From Chloroflexota bacterium (GTDB lineage Bacteria; Chloroflexota; UBA6077; SHYK01), in NCBI GenBank assembly GCA_035652535.1, contig DASRDP010000124.1:1-64000 (forward strand): DNA of 64,000 nucleotides. The letters are read 5' to 3'. The notes under the pieces were generated by a model. It was not told the DNA's origin. It was given only the letters and a program-made list of their open reading frames with translations, and did not search any database. Numbering within the stretch: position 1 is the stretch's first letter; each line of letters begins with the position of its first letter. A program made the translations under genes and the position numbers. Positions 7,866 to 16,111 of this stretch are shown one piece after another.

Positions 7866-8648
7866 TTGCACGTCGTCGTCTGTGGCAAGGTCATTCCCGA
7901 CAGTTCCGTCACGCTGCAGATCGATCCTGACACGAAGCGAATACAGCGGAAGGACCTCCCCCACGAGCTGGATCCCGCAGCGGCCAGCGCCGTTGAGGAG
8001 GCCCTGCGCCTCACTGAGGCGCACGGCGGCACCGTTACCTTCGTCACGATGGGCATCGCCGATGCGACAATCGGCATCCGGAGGGCGCTGGCCATGGGCG
8101 CTACGGCGGGCGTCCACCTGCACGACGAAGCATTCGCCGGCTCCGATACCATTGGAACCGCCAAGGCGCTTGCTGCTGCCATCAAACGACTCCCCGCGTT
8201 CGATCTCGTCATTTGCGGCACGGAGAGTAGCGATAGCTATTCGGGCATCGTGCCCGTCCAGCTCGCGCACTTCCTGGGCTTACCGCCCCTCACCTTCGCC
8301 AAACAGGTTTCCGTCGATGGCAGCACGGTGACCGTGCACCGCCAGAGCGAGACCGGGTACACGGTCGTGAAGGCCCAGCTTCCCGCCCTCGTGTCCGTGA
8401 CCAGCGGCATCAACGAGCCCCGGTATCCGCAGCTCAAAGGCATCATGGCGGCACGGAAGATCGAGATCCAGGCGTTTCGCGCGGGAGACCTTGGGCTGGG
8501 CCCATCCGACGTCGGGTCAAACGCCGCGCGGGAGCGCGTTCTCACCGTTGGCGCCCCGCCGGAGCGGGCCGCGGGGCGGGTCATCCAAGATGACGGCGAC
8601 GGCGGGAAGCAGATCGCGGACTTCCTCGCCTCCATCGGAGTCATCTAA
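7866..8648 (+). CDS. etfB: Electron transfer flavoprotein beta subunit
   Basis: Start TTG 7866 has AGGAG 6 bases upstream; the frame extends to 7785 without a ribosome site, and homology begins at HVVVCGKVIPDSS, typical of EtfB N-termini. The product is 260 residues, the normal length. Visible family segments are the HELDPAAASAVEEAL stretch, GTESSDSYSGIVPVQLAHFLG, and PALVSVTSGINEPRYP followed by GIMAARK, which form the AMP-binding domain and the recognition-loop region. EtfB and EtfA form the heterodimer that accepts electrons from acyl-CoA dehydrogenases and hands them to a quinone oxidoreductase. A fitting membrane partner is encoded at 4579-6669. No acyl-CoA dehydrogenase gene lies in the window. 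Whether the ETF is bifurcating cannot be judged from what I see. Confidence 0.92.
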   Translation: MHVVVCGKVIPDSSVTLQIDPDTKRIQRKDLPHELDPAAASAVEEALRLTEAHGGTVTFVTMGIADATIGIRRALAMGATAGVHLHDEAFAGSDTIGTAKALAAAIKRLPAFDLVICGTESSDSYSGIVPVQLAHFLGLPPLTFAKQVSVDGSTVTVHRQSETGYTVVKAQLPALVSVTSGINEPRYPQLKGIMAARKIEIQAFRAGDLGLGPSDVGSNAARERVLTVGAPPERAAGRVIQDDGDGGKQIADFLASIGVI

Positions 8649-8699
8649 TGGCGGGGCTCGTATCGGAAAGATTGATCGAGTCCAAAGAGGGTGCTGGAC

Positions 8700-9671
8700 G
8701 TGGCTGATCGCATCTGGGTATACGCGGAGATCGTGTCCGGGTCCGTCACCCCGACCACCCTCGAGCTATTGGCGAAAGCGTCCGAGCTGGGTGAGGCCGA
8801 GGCCGTCCTCCTCGGCGCGGCACCGGAAAACGCGGTCGAAACGTTAGGCGCCCACGGCGCGCAGGTCGTCTACCGCTGCGACGAACCGGTCTTCGACCAG
8901 TATCTGACGCTGCCGGCCGTTGAGGTGATGGCTACCCTCATTGCCGAGCATCAGCCACGGGTCATTCTGTTCGCGTCCAGCTATGCCGGACGCGATCTGG
9001 CGTCCGGGCTCTCGGCCCGCCTCGATTGCGGCGCCATCACCGACGTCGGAGATGTGCGTTTGACGCAAGACAGCGTCGAGGCAACGATCCCCGCGCTCGG
9101 CGGCTCGTATCAGACGACCAGTACCTTGGTCAATCAGGGGCCGAAGCTGCTCCTGGTTCGACCAAAGTCTTTTGAGGCGCGAAACACGGGCGGGACGGCC
9201 CGGGTCGTCGCCGTGCCTGCGCCGACGGACGGGTCCATCAAGCGCGTGCGCATCGAAGATCGCGTGACGGTTCCCGTGGAGGGGCCCCAGCTCGAAGGCG
9301 CACATGCCATCGTCGCCGGAGGGCGAGGGCTGAAATCCGCGGAGTCATTCCAGATGCTTCGGGAATTGGCCGATCTCCTCGGCGGGGCGGTGGGCGCAAC
9401 GCGAGCTGTTGTGGACGCCGCTTGGGTCCCGTATTCTATGCAGATCGGTCAAACGGGCAAGACGGTCAAGCCCGACGTGTACGTCGCGTGTGGTATCTCC
9501 GGCGCCATCCAGCATCTCGCGGGCATGAAGAGCTCCAAGTCCATCATTGCTGTCAATACGGACCCCGAGGCGCCAATCTTCAAGGTAGCGGACCTGGGTG
9601 TTGTGGGTGATGTCTTTCAGGTCGTGCCCCAGCTCATCGCGGAGATCAAGCGCCGCAAGGGGCTTGCCTGA
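8700..9671 (+). CDS. etfA: Electron transfer flavoprotein alpha subunit
   Basis: GTG 8700 is preferred (AGAGG 9 bases upstream); GTG 8691 in frame is the alternative. The product has 323 residues. The N-terminal domain starts RIWVYAEI. The C-terminal FAD-binding domain is clear: AIVAGGRGL, then [22 protein letters not shown], then [20 protein letters not shown], and [21 protein letters not shown]. These segments contact FAD in ETF. The gene follows etfB with a 51-base gap in the same direction. Its role is electron transfer from CoA-ester dehydrogenases to the quinone-linked FeS protein of the same cluster. Length and motif order are normal, with no missing key residue noted. Confidence 0.93.
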   Translation: MADRIWVYAEIVSGSVTPTTLELLAKASELGEAEAVLLGAAPENAVETLGAHGAQVVYRCDEPVFDQYLTLPAVEVMATLIAEHQPRVILFASSYAGRDLASGLSARLDCGAITDVGDVRLTQDSVEATIPALGGSYQTTSTLVNQGPKLLLVRPKSFEARNTGGTARVVAVPAPTDGSIKRVRIEDRVTVPVEGPQLEGAHAIVAGGRGLKSAESFQMLRELADLLGGAVGATRAVVDAAWVPYSMQIGQTGKTVKPDVYVACGISGAIQHLAGMKSSKSIIAVNTDPEAPIFKVADLGVVGDVFQVVPQLIAEIKRRKGLA

Positions 9672-9710
9672 CCGAAATCTGGCGTCCACTCGTGGCGCGG
9701 GAGGTGCCGC

Positions 9711-10631
9711 ATGCGACTCGTCACATTCGATCACGGAGACGGACCGCGCCTCGGCGCCGTCGTCGAGTCGTCTGTCATCGATCTTCCACGCCTGGCCGAG
9801 TCAAGCGGCGGCCCGTCGTTGCCGCAATCGCTCCTCGGACTCATCCAGGCTGGTCCTTCAGCCTGGCAACGCGCGCGCGAGGTCGCCGATGGGGCTGCGG
9901 CGCGAAGCGATGTGCAGGGCGCTGCGTTCCCCCTCACCGATGTGAAGCTCCTGGCGCCGATTCCTCGACCCGCGAAAAACGTGTTCTGCCTGGGTGTGAA
10001 CTACCGGGCACACCTGGAGGAATCAAATCGAGCCGCCAATCGCCAGCTCGAGCCGACGGTTCCGGTCTTCTTCACCAAGGCCGTGACTGCAATTGTCGCC
10101 CCAGACGCCCCGATCCTCTTCGACGAGACGGTGACGACCAAGTACGACTGGGAGGCCGAGATGGGCGTGGTGATCGGAGTCGGGGGAAAGAACATCGACC
10201 AGTCGCAGGCCATGGAGCATGTCTTTGGCTACACGTGCTTCAACGACGTGTCGGCGCGCGACATTCAGCAGAGCCACGTGCAGTGGTTCAAGGGGAAGAG
10301 CCTCGATGGGACGTGTCCGTTCGGACCGTGGATCATTACGGCAGACGAGGTCAAGGACCCCCACAATCTCGACATTGAGTGCCGCGTCAACGGCATGGTC
10401 AAACAGCATTCGAACACGAGCCTGCTCATCAATGACATCCCGTCGATCATCTGCCATCTGTCTCGCGGGCTGACGCTCGAGCCTGGCGATCTGATCTCGA
10501 CCGGGACGCCCTCAGGTGTCGGCTACGCCCGAACCCCGCCCGAGTTTCTCAAACCGGGAGACGTGGTCGAGGTCGAGGTCCAGGGTGTGGGCGTGCTGCG
10601 CAATCCGGTCGTGGACGTGCGCGAGCTGTAG
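9711..10631 (+). CDS. Fumarylacetoacetate hydrolase (FAH) family protein
   Basis: ATG 9711 follows a GGGAGG ribosome site. The 306-residue protein has a short N-terminal domain (MRLVTFDH) and the FAH catalytic domain: NVFCLGVNYRAH, KYDWEAEMGVVIG with metal-binding acidic residues, FNDVSARDIQ, then KSLDGTCPFGPWI and the STGTPSGVGYAR loop near the end. Family members hydrolyse or isomerise beta-diketo or 2-oxo acids such as fumarylpyruvate, acylpyruvates and hydroxymuconates with Mg. At the end of the CoA-ester/di-iron cluster it may act on a ring-cleavage product, but the substrate cannot be read from the sequence. The opposite-strand chromate transporter genes end 50 bases downstream, marking the end of the plus-strand operon. 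Confidence 0.88.
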   Translation: MRLVTFDHGDGPRLGAVVESSVIDLPRLAESSGGPSLPQSLLGLIQAGPSAWQRAREVADGAAARSDVQGAAFPLTDVKLLAPIPRPAKNVFCLGVNYRAHLEESNRAANRQLEPTVPVFFTKAVTAIVAPDAPILFDETVTTKYDWEAEMGVVIGVGGKNIDQSQAMEHVFGYTCFNDVSARDIQQSHVQWFKGKSLDGTCPFGPWIITADEVKDPHNLDIECRVNGMVKQHSNTSLLINDIPSIICHLSRGLTLEPGDLISTGTPSGVGYARTPPEFLKPGDVVEVEVQGVGVLRNPVVDVREL

Positions 10632-10680
10632 GCCCCCCAAAGTCATCGCCTCTTGCGCTGTGGGGCAATCGCTGCCGACG

Positions 10681-11211
10681 TCAAGCCAGCGGGACGCCGA
10701 TGAGGTAGAGGGCGACGCCCGCCGCGGCGCCGCCGACCAGGAGCGGCAGAGCGTCGGATTTCGTGACCAGCAGGATTCCGAGGGCGACGGCAAGGATCAC
10801 CAGCGACGCGGGCTGGGCGGCCAGGGGAGCCGTGAACGAATAGCCCAGCGCAGCGAGGAGCCCAACGGACGACGCGCCGATCCCCCGAGTCAAGCCGGCC
10901 ACCCAGCGCCGGTGGGCGATGCGCCGATGCGCGTGAACGAGGCCGATAGCCAGAAATGGCGGAATCGAGAGGGCGACGATGCCCGCAATGGCGCCCGCCA
11001 GGCCGGCGAGGTAATAGCCAATCGTGATGACGAAGAGCCCGTTTGGGCCAGGCGTTATCCGCCCAATGGCGACGGCGGTGGCGAACGCGCCGTAGTCGAG
11101 CACGTTGCGCTGGACGATTAGCTCATCCTGGAGAATTGGGAGGGCCTGCAGTCCACCAGACGAGAGAAAGGACGCCTTGAGAAAGACGAGCAGGATCTCC
11201 GGGATCGTCAC
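10681..11211 (-). CDS. Chromate transporter family protein, second half-size subunit
   Basis: Reading begins at GTG 11211 inside the end of the upstream chromate transporter gene (GTGA overlap), giving 176 residues. The frame is open much further upstream, but homology begins at VTIPEILLVFLKASF. The FLSSGGLQALPILQDELI and AIGRITPGPNGLFVITIGYYLAG stretches are the ChrA-domain signature, followed by hydrophobic helices to the end. Short-chain chromate transporters are encoded as pairs of single-domain proteins that act together at the inner membrane. The adjacency and overlap with the next entry fit that arrangement. Chromate as the substrate is by family only; sulfate-like oxyanions are possible. 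Confidence 0.85.
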   Translation of the reverse strand: MTIPEILLVFLKASFLSSGGLQALPILQDELIVQRNVLDYGAFATAVAIGRITPGPNGLFVITIGYYLAGLAGAIAGIVALSIPPFLAIGLVHAHRRIAHRRWVAGLTRGIGASSVGLLAALGYSFTAPLAAQPASLVILAVALGILLVTKSDALPLLVGGAAAGVALYLIGVPLA

Positions 11212-11843
11212 GGCCCCACCTCCTCTTTCTCCGGGCGGAACAGAAACGCCCCGACGAGCCCGCCACCGACAATGACGAACACGACAGACAGGTGCACGAT
11301 CGCGGATGCGGCGAAGGCCGCGAGCGCGTAGAGCAGCATCAGCGCCATGGTGCGCCGCTCGCGACGTGGAAGGACGCCGATAGCATTGTCTGCGGCCAAC
11401 GCAAAAGTGAGCGCCGCCGTGACCGGGACGACGCCTTTGACTGCCGCGTTGCCGATCGGGTGCGTGGTGAACTGCGAGAAGCCAATCGTCAGGATGACGG
11501 TGATGGCCGACGCGGGCAGCATGAATCCGGCGGTGGCGGCGAGGGCGCCCAGCAAGCCGCCGAGGCGATAGCCCGTCATAACGGCAATGGCGATCAAGTT
11601 GATGCCGGGAACGAGCCGACTCAGCCCAAAGTCCAGCGCAAATTGCCCGGGAGTGATCCATCCTCGCCGGACCAGCTCTTGGTTCATGGTGTAGATCGTT
11701 CCCGACCCGCCGCCCCAGGACCGGGCGCTGATCTTGGCGAACGTGAGGAAGAGCGTGGCGACCGGGACGTCGCGGGCGAGGACGCCAATTTCGCCGGGCC
11801 GAAGACCCGCGTCCGCTGTCGTTTCCGCCAATGGGGGCTCCAT
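11208..11843 (-). CDS. Chromate transporter family protein, first half-size subunit
   Basis: The 211-residue membrane protein begins at ATG 11843 on the minus strand. The chromate transporter domain is visible: LFLTFAKISARSWGGGSGTIYTM, with LVPGINLIAIAVMTGYRLGG as the second conserved part, then several hydrophobic segments. It pairs with the downstream half-size protein whose start overlaps this stop by 4 bases. No Shine-Dalgarno sequence precedes the ATG. Instead a strong hairpin (11848-11882) sits immediately before it, so translation start or regulation may be unusual. A later start within the first 25 residues is also possible, because the conserved domain begins only near residue 30. 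Confidence 0.82.
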   Translation of the reverse strand: MEPPLAETTADAGLRPGEIGVLARDVPVATLFLTFAKISARSWGGGSGTIYTMNQELVRRGWITPGQFALDFGLSRLVPGINLIAIAVMTGYRLGGLLGALAATAGFMLPASAITVILTIGFSQFTTHPIGNAAVKGVVPVTAALTFALAADNAIGVLPRRERRTMALMLLYALAAFAASAIVHLSVVFVIVGGGLVGAFLFRPEKEEVGP

Positions 11844-11847
11844 GAGA

Positions 11848-11882
11848 GAAGGGCTTCCCGAAAATTCGGGGAGCCCTTCTTG
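11848..11882 (-). promoter_or_regulatory. Strong inverted repeat abutting the chromate transporter start codon
   Basis: The arms AGAAGGGCTTCCCGAA and CGGGGAGCCCTTCTT enclose a short AT loop. The hairpin lies between the zinc-ribbon gene end (11924) and the chromate transporter ATG (11843). It lacks a convincing T-run on the minus strand, so it may be a weak terminator for the zinc-ribbon gene or a structure that hides the start of the transporter mRNA. Its role is unproven. Confidence 0.45.
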
Positions 11883-11923
11883 CCGGGTGAAATAGCGGAC
11901 GCTCGCTTCGGGAGCGTCCTGGA

Positions 11924-12127
11924 CTAGCTTGACCTGGGCCTCGCGGCCGCTGCTTCTGGGGCCGCCAGCTCATCCCGGTCGCGTGCTGTCTTGGGGCGCC
12001 AGCGCTTCACGCCTACGCGACCAAGGCAGGCGAGACAGATTCGGCCCTCCATCTCCTGAATGAGCTGGTAGCTGCCGCAGATCGAGCAGCGCTGGAGGCC
12101 AGGCTTTCGCCTGCGCTTCTTCGCCAT
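11924..12127 (-). CDS. Small zinc-ribbon protein of unknown function
   Basis: A basic 67-residue protein starting at ATG 12127. Two CxxC knuckles are present: Cys14/Cys17 in CSICGSYQ and Cys33/Cys36 in CLACLGRVG, separated by a turn, as in zinc ribbons of small nucleic-acid-binding proteins. The N-terminus is very basic (MAKKRRRKPG) and the C-terminus is an Ala/Pro/Arg-rich tail, consistent with RNA or DNA binding. I do not recognise a named family. It stands alone between the chromate transporter pair and an MtrA-like gene, all on the minus strand. Confidence 0.65.
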   Translation of the reverse strand: MAKKRRRKPGLQRCSICGSYQLIQEMEGRICLACLGRVGVKRWRPKTARDRDELAAPEAAAARPRSS

Positions 12128-12235
12128 TGGCGTCTCCAGTGGCCCGCTCGTGGCTTATGGCATTCTAGCACAGCGGCCGGCTGGCATCGGCGGTTCTGCC
12201 GCGGTGGTGTTGCGGATAATTGCCAACTGGCAACC

Positions 12236-13114
12236 TCAGGGGAGCGGGTCGTCCTGTCGGTATGTGCGCCCCTCGCGAAGGGCGATCTCCGCCTTGGCCA
12301 GCTCCCGGCCGAGATACGCGGCGTGGTCGAGTCGCGATAGCAGACCCCACTCGATGAGCGCTCCGCAGAGCGATTCGGCGTCAGGGCCGACGACCCGGTG
12401 CCCAAGGCTCCCATCCGGCAGATAGTGCTCGACGAAGATCGTTCCGGATGGCGCGTCGGCGAGGATGACGAAGAATCCCAGCGGATCGTGCTCTTTGAGC
12501 CGGAACGGGGTGTGGGGCACTCGTATGGGCTCGGGCAACGGGGCCGCAACCCGTCTCTCGAAGGGTCCGCGCTTCTCTGCCCGGCACTGCTCGACGGCCG
12601 CTGCGATGGATGCGAGGTCCTCCACGCCGGAAAGGTCCCGCAGTGTCACCTGCTCGCGCAGCGCGGCCACCTGGTCGACGGTGAGGTTTCGCAGGCGCGC
12701 GCGTCGGCTCCGGGCTCCTATGATCTTCCCGTCGTCCTCGATCCCATGAGCAAAAAGGGAGCGAAGGGCCTGAGCCTGGTACGGACCGCGGCGCTCTTGC
12801 CCGCAGACGATCAGCCAACGGATTCGCGGGCGCTCGAGGAGGGTCGCGGCCATCCGATCGATGCCGATGTTCTCCGTCTCGAGGGGGCCGATCAGGGCCG
12901 CGTGCGGCCCGATGGGCGAGCCAACGAGCTTTGCGAACAGCTCCGCACTGGAGAGGGTGCAGATTGCGACCGAGCTGTCCTGCGAACCGGAATACAACCC
13001 TACGTCGCTCACGCGGAAGAATCCGATCCGTAGCGTTCCGATCGCGATAGGCGGCGGATCCGCGGGGCGCTCGGGTTCATCCCCTATACACGATGGGCGT
13101 GCGCGAGCAGGCAC
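12236..13114 (-). CDS. MtrA-like (tetrahydromethanopterin S-methyltransferase subunit A family) protein with C-terminal extension
   Basis: The 292-residue soluble protein contains the MtrA-family core: VAICTLSSAELFAKLVG, the IGPLETENIGIDRM motif, IRWLIVCGQERRGPYQAQALRSL, a GIIGAR-like segment and LTVDQVAALREQV leading into EDLASI. The last ~100 residues (VPHTPFRLKEHDPLGFFVIL through to GRTYR) look like the DUF4346 domain often fused to it in bacteria and archaea. In methanogens MtrA carries the corrinoid of the methyl-CoM transferase complex, but here no other Mtr subunit is present and there is no membrane anchor. Its job in bacteria is unknown; a link to C1 or cofactor metabolism is only a guess. 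The predicted start overlaps the end of the upstream transporter gene by 31 bases; a later start near residue 27 is possible. Confidence 0.78.
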   Translation of the reverse strand: MPARARPSCIGDEPERPADPPPIAIGTLRIGFFRVSDVGLYSGSQDSSVAICTLSSAELFAKLVGSPIGPHAALIGPLETENIGIDRMAATLLERPRIRWLIVCGQERRGPYQAQALRSLFAHGIEDDGKIIGARSRRARLRNLTVDQVAALREQVTLRDLSGVEDLASIAAAVEQCRAEKRGPFERRVAAPLPEPIRVPHTPFRLKEHDPLGFFVILADAPSGTIFVEHYLPDGSLGHRVVGPDAESLCGALIEWGLLSRLDHAAYLGRELAKAEIALREGRTYRQDDPLP

Positions 13115-14016
13115 GGAAAGTTCGGGTCCCCGCGTTCGAGCTGCACGGTCGCGTGCTCGATGCCGAAGTCATCGCGAAGCTCGCGACAAACGCGCGAGAG
13201 CAGCGCGTCGAATGGCGGGTCCTGCGCCGTGACGAGGTGCGCCGTCAGCGCGATCTCGGTCGTACTCATTGCCCAAATGTGCAGATCGTGCACGTCGGTC
13301 ACGTGAGGAAGCCCGAGGAGGTAGATGCGGACCTCTCCTGTGTTTACGCGGAGAGGGACCGCGTCGAGGAGCAGGTTCCCCGCGTCACGAACGAGCCCCC
13401 ACGCGCTCCAGAGGATGACGGCGGAAATCGCGAGGCTCGCGATCGGATCGAGTTGGACCCAGCCGGTCAAGATGATCACGATGCCGGCGGCGACAACGCC
13501 GAGCGAGACCGCCGCGTCCGCGGCCATGTGGAGGAAAGCGCCCCGCACGTTGAGATCGGAGGTCCCGCCCCGACGGAACATCAGCGCGACCAGCGCGTTG
13601 AGCCCGGCGGCCGCGGCAGCGCCGAAAATCATCGTCGACCCCTCGACGGCGGATGGCGCGACCAGGCGTTGAACGGCCTCCCACGACACGATGGCCGTCA
13701 CGACGAAGATCGTGATGGCGTTGATGAGGGCCGCGACGATCGACATTCGGCGCCAACCATACGTGCGATTGAGCGACGATCGCCTGCGCCCAAGAGCGAT
13801 CGCCGCCCACGCGAGGATGAGCGCTAACACATCGCTCAGGTTGTGCCCCGCGTCGGCGATCAATGCCAGCGAGCTGGAGAACACCCCGAGCACGACTTGA
13901 CAGACCACAATGCCCACGTTGAGGCCTATCCCCACGGCAAACAGACGATCGTAGCTCGCAACGCCCGTGGATCTGCTCACCTCCCGGGCGGCGTGCGAAT
14001 GGCTATGGGCGGACAA
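13084..14016 (-). CDS. Cation diffusion facilitator (CzcD-like) metal efflux protein
   Basis: The frame is open from ATG 14163, but homology starts near the His-rich SAHSHSHAAREV segment, so TTG 14016 is proposed (310 residues). CDF features are clear: six hydrophobic segments, the LIADAGHNLSDVLALILAW metal-site helix 2, HMAADAAVSLGVV (HxxxD site) in helix 5, and a C-terminal cytoplasmic domain with VHDLHIWAMSTTEIALTAHL. The family exports Zn, Co, Cd or Fe in exchange for protons; the HxxxD/DxxxD-type sites suggest Zn. It follows another CDF-related transporter gene on the same strand and precedes the MtrA-like gene with a slight overlap. The family is certain; the metal is not. Confidence 0.85.
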   Translation of the reverse strand: MSAHSHSHAAREVSRSTGVASYDRLFAVGIGLNVGIVVCQVVLGVFSSSLALIADAGHNLSDVLALILAWAAIALGRRRSSLNRTYGWRRMSIVAALINAITIFVVTAIVSWEAVQRLVAPSAVEGSTMIFGAAAAAGLNALVALMFRRGGTSDLNVRGAFLHMAADAAVSLGVVAAGIVIILTGWVQLDPIASLAISAVILWSAWGLVRDAGNLLLDAVPLRVNTGEVRIYLLGLPHVTDVHDLHIWAMSTTEIALTAHLVTAQDPPFDALLSRVCRELRDDFGIEHATVQLERGDPNFPCLLAHAHRV

Positions 14017-14184
14017 CGGATCGTCTCGGCTGGCGTCTTGTGCTCGACATTGCGCGCTTCCTACACCTGACGCGCGGAATCCGCACGCCAGTTGCGACCA
14101 CACCGGTATCGTATCGGCGAGGGCCCCCTCGTCGCAATGGCGAATTTCTACCGCTGGGCCCATAGCGTCCGCGGCGAGCGGACG

Positions 14185-15027
14185 CTAGACGAGGCCGGGA
14201 CAGGCGGGGCAACAGTGTGCCACGCAAATCGCATGCGCGTCGAATCCGTGGTCGGCTCCGCTGACCTGGGCGCTGCTCCACGCTTCGTGGCCTTCTCGCG
14301 CCGCGATTCCCGCCACCAGGAGTCCGGCGAGGGGGTCCATCCACCACACACCGAAGAAATCGTTTGCGATCAGGCCGATGAGTACGGCGACGGCGAGATA
14401 AAAGCAGACCTGGGTCTGGGCAGCATCTGCGCGCAGAACGGACGAGTCGAGATTCGCCGCGACCCCTCGCTTGACGTGCGCCAAGGCCGGCATGACGACC
14501 AGCGAAAGCGCCACGATGGCGAGCCCTGCCGCGCTACGGTCGGGTGCGCTCTGCGCGAGGATGTCGCGCACGGCTTCGACGGCGACGTACGCGGCAATGG
14601 CCCACAGGCTCACTCCAACGAGTCGCGTTGCGCGCCGCTCGAGCGCCTCGTCGGCTGCGCCGTCGGTCCGATGCGCCATTCGCCACACCACCACGAGCGC
14701 GCTGCTGACCTCGACGACCGCGTCCAACCCGTACCCCACGAGGGCGATGGAGTGTGCCAGGATGCCGCTCACTGTCGCGACTGTGGCCTCAAGCGTGTTC
14801 CACCCGATCGTCGCGCCGGTGAGTACCCATGCCCACCGGCGCGCGCGCCTTTGCCGCTGGCTGGATTCCGCGCGGCAGTCGCAGCAGCCCTCACACGGCG
14901 AGCAGTCTCGATCACACCTCTTTCGTTGCGCGTCTGCGCGCGTGTGTTTTTCGTTCACGTGGTTGCCCCAGGTCGAGGCAATTCCCTCACCTTTGCCTGC
15001 GGATCGCGAACGCTTGGCGTGATCCAT
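14185..15027 (-). CDS. Cation-efflux-like membrane protein with cysteine-rich N-terminus
   Basis: The 280-residue protein starts at ATG 15027 with GAGG about 7 bases upstream; GTG 14958 is a possible later start. After a cytoplasmic head containing CDRDCSPCEGCCDC, it has five to six hydrophobic segments with ALVGYGLDAVVEVSSALVVVWRM, which corresponds to the first metal site of the CDF fold (D-x-x-x-E here), and SSVLRADAAQTQVC with FFGVWWMDPLAGLLVAGIAA, the equivalents of helices 5 and 6. It lacks the usual C-terminal CDF domain and ends in HCCPACPGLV. Both ends being cysteine-rich suggests soft-metal sensing or delivery. It probably works beside the CzcD-like protein encoded next. The substrate metal is not known. 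Confidence 0.72.
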   Translation of the reverse strand: MDHAKRSRSAGKGEGIASTWGNHVNEKHTRADAQRKRCDRDCSPCEGCCDCRAESSQRQRRARRWAWVLTGATIGWNTLEATVATVSGILAHSIALVGYGLDAVVEVSSALVVVWRMAHRTDGAADEALERRATRLVGVSLWAIAAYVAVEAVRDILAQSAPDRSAAGLAIVALSLVVMPALAHVKRGVAANLDSSVLRADAAQTQVCFYLAVAVLIGLIANDFFGVWWMDPLAGLLVAGIAAREGHEAWSSAQVSGADHGFDAHAICVAHCCPACPGLV

Positions 15028-15134
15028 CGGTCCTCGCCATCACGTGATTGCAGTGTACGGAATTTCGTCATCCGTTCGCTTAGCGGTGCCCAGGGCCTGT
15101 CCCGTTGGCGGGCGAATCCGCGGGAGGGTAACGA

Positions 15135-15164
15135 TTGTGTAACGCCCCGGACCTGTGCTACGCT
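15135..15164 (+). promoter_or_regulatory. Possible extended -10 promoter before the ParA-like gene
   Basis: TTGTGT (15135-15140) and TACGCT (15159-15164) preceded by TGC form an extended -10 arrangement with an 18-base spacer, about 75 bases before the ATG at 15242. It is a weak match and is reported only because no other promoter is seen in the gap. Confidence 0.3.
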
Positions 15165-15241
15165 TGCCGCGTCGTGAGAGCGTCGCCGTCCCGCTCTTGC
15201 GGACGCGACGAGCATCGGAACGATTGCGGCGGAGGAACGAA

Positions 15242-16057
15242 ATGGAGAATGCAGACGCGGTGGGCGGACAGCCGGCTGGTCGGGTGTATACCGTGTTCGG
15301 CCCGCGCGGCGGCTCCGGCAAGACCATGCTCGCTGTCAACCTCGCCGTGGCCCTTGCCAAGCTCCATCCCGAGCAGGTCGGTCTTCTCGACCTCTCGCTG
15401 ACCTTTGGACACTGTGCGCTGGTGCTCAACGCGGCGCCAAGGACGAGCGTGGCCGCGGCATCTGTCGATAGCCTCTCGCGCCTCGACCGGGCTGGCCTCG
15501 GCCACTATCTCTCTGACCACTCCAGTGGCCTCAAGCTGATGGTCGGCGCGAACCGCGCCGAAGAAGGTGACGTGGTGACCGGCGAGCACGTGAGCGCGGC
15601 GATTCGGCTCCTGCGGCAGGCATTTCCCATTTCGTTCATCGACACCTCGTCGTCGTTCACCGATCCCACCATCTCCGCCCTCGAGAACGCTGACAAGATC
15701 ATTCTGGTCTGCACGCCCGAGCTATCGACCCTTCGCGATATCCGTGAGTGCCAGAGAATTCTCTCCGAGGTCATTCACGTTCCGAGCGAACGCCTGATGT
15801 ACCTGATGAACAATCCATACCCGTTCAAGCCCCTCGCCATGGAGCAGTTCGTGCAGACGCTCGAACAGTCCATCGACATCGAGATCCCGTACGGGAACGA
15901 CGTGCCGGCCAAAGCGGCCATGCGCGGCGAGGCCTTCGTTCAAACCCAGGCGGGTTCGGCAGTGGCGAAAGCCGTCGACAAGCTGGCGCGAACCATCGAG
16001 GCGGAAATCTTTCCGCCCGCGGTGCCCGAGCGGCGCGGGCTCTTCGGCCGCCGCTGA
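15242..16057 (+). CDS. ParA/MinD-family ATPase (CpaE-like)
   Basis: ATG 15242 has GGAGGA 5 bases upstream; the frame is open to 15155 but without a ribosome site. The 271-residue protein has a deviant Walker A, GPRGGSGKT (residues 20-28), where the usual signature lysine is replaced by Arg22. It also has a Walker A'-like DLSLTFG and the FIDTSSSFTDPT stretch. The segment IILVCTPELSTLRDIRECQRIL is typical of CpaE/TadZ-type ATPases that localise pilus or secretion machinery. No receiver domain or pilus genes are found beside it, so its cargo is unknown. It is a single gene facing gyrA. ParA-like plasmid partition is unlikely, since no ParB or parS is present. Confidence 0.75.
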   Translation: MENADAVGGQPAGRVYTVFGPRGGSGKTMLAVNLAVALAKLHPEQVGLLDLSLTFGHCALVLNAAPRTSVAAASVDSLSRLDRAGLGHYLSDHSSGLKLMVGANRAEEGDVVTGEHVSAAIRLLRQAFPISFIDTSSSFTDPTISALENADKIILVCTPELSTLRDIRECQRILSEVIHVPSERLMYLMNNPYPFKPLAMEQFVQTLEQSIDIEIPYGNDVPAKAAMRGEAFVQTQAGSAVAKAVDKLARTIEAEIFPPAVPERRGLFGRR

Positions 16058-16111
16058 TCCGCGGGCTCTCGCCGCGACCGCCGGCGGCCAAGGTCACTCT
16101 CGCCGCCGCAC

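Noticed and set aside
15242-16057. Plasmid-type ParA with partition site
   Set aside because: No parB gene or repeated parS-like site is found, and the flanks are chromosomal housekeeping genes.
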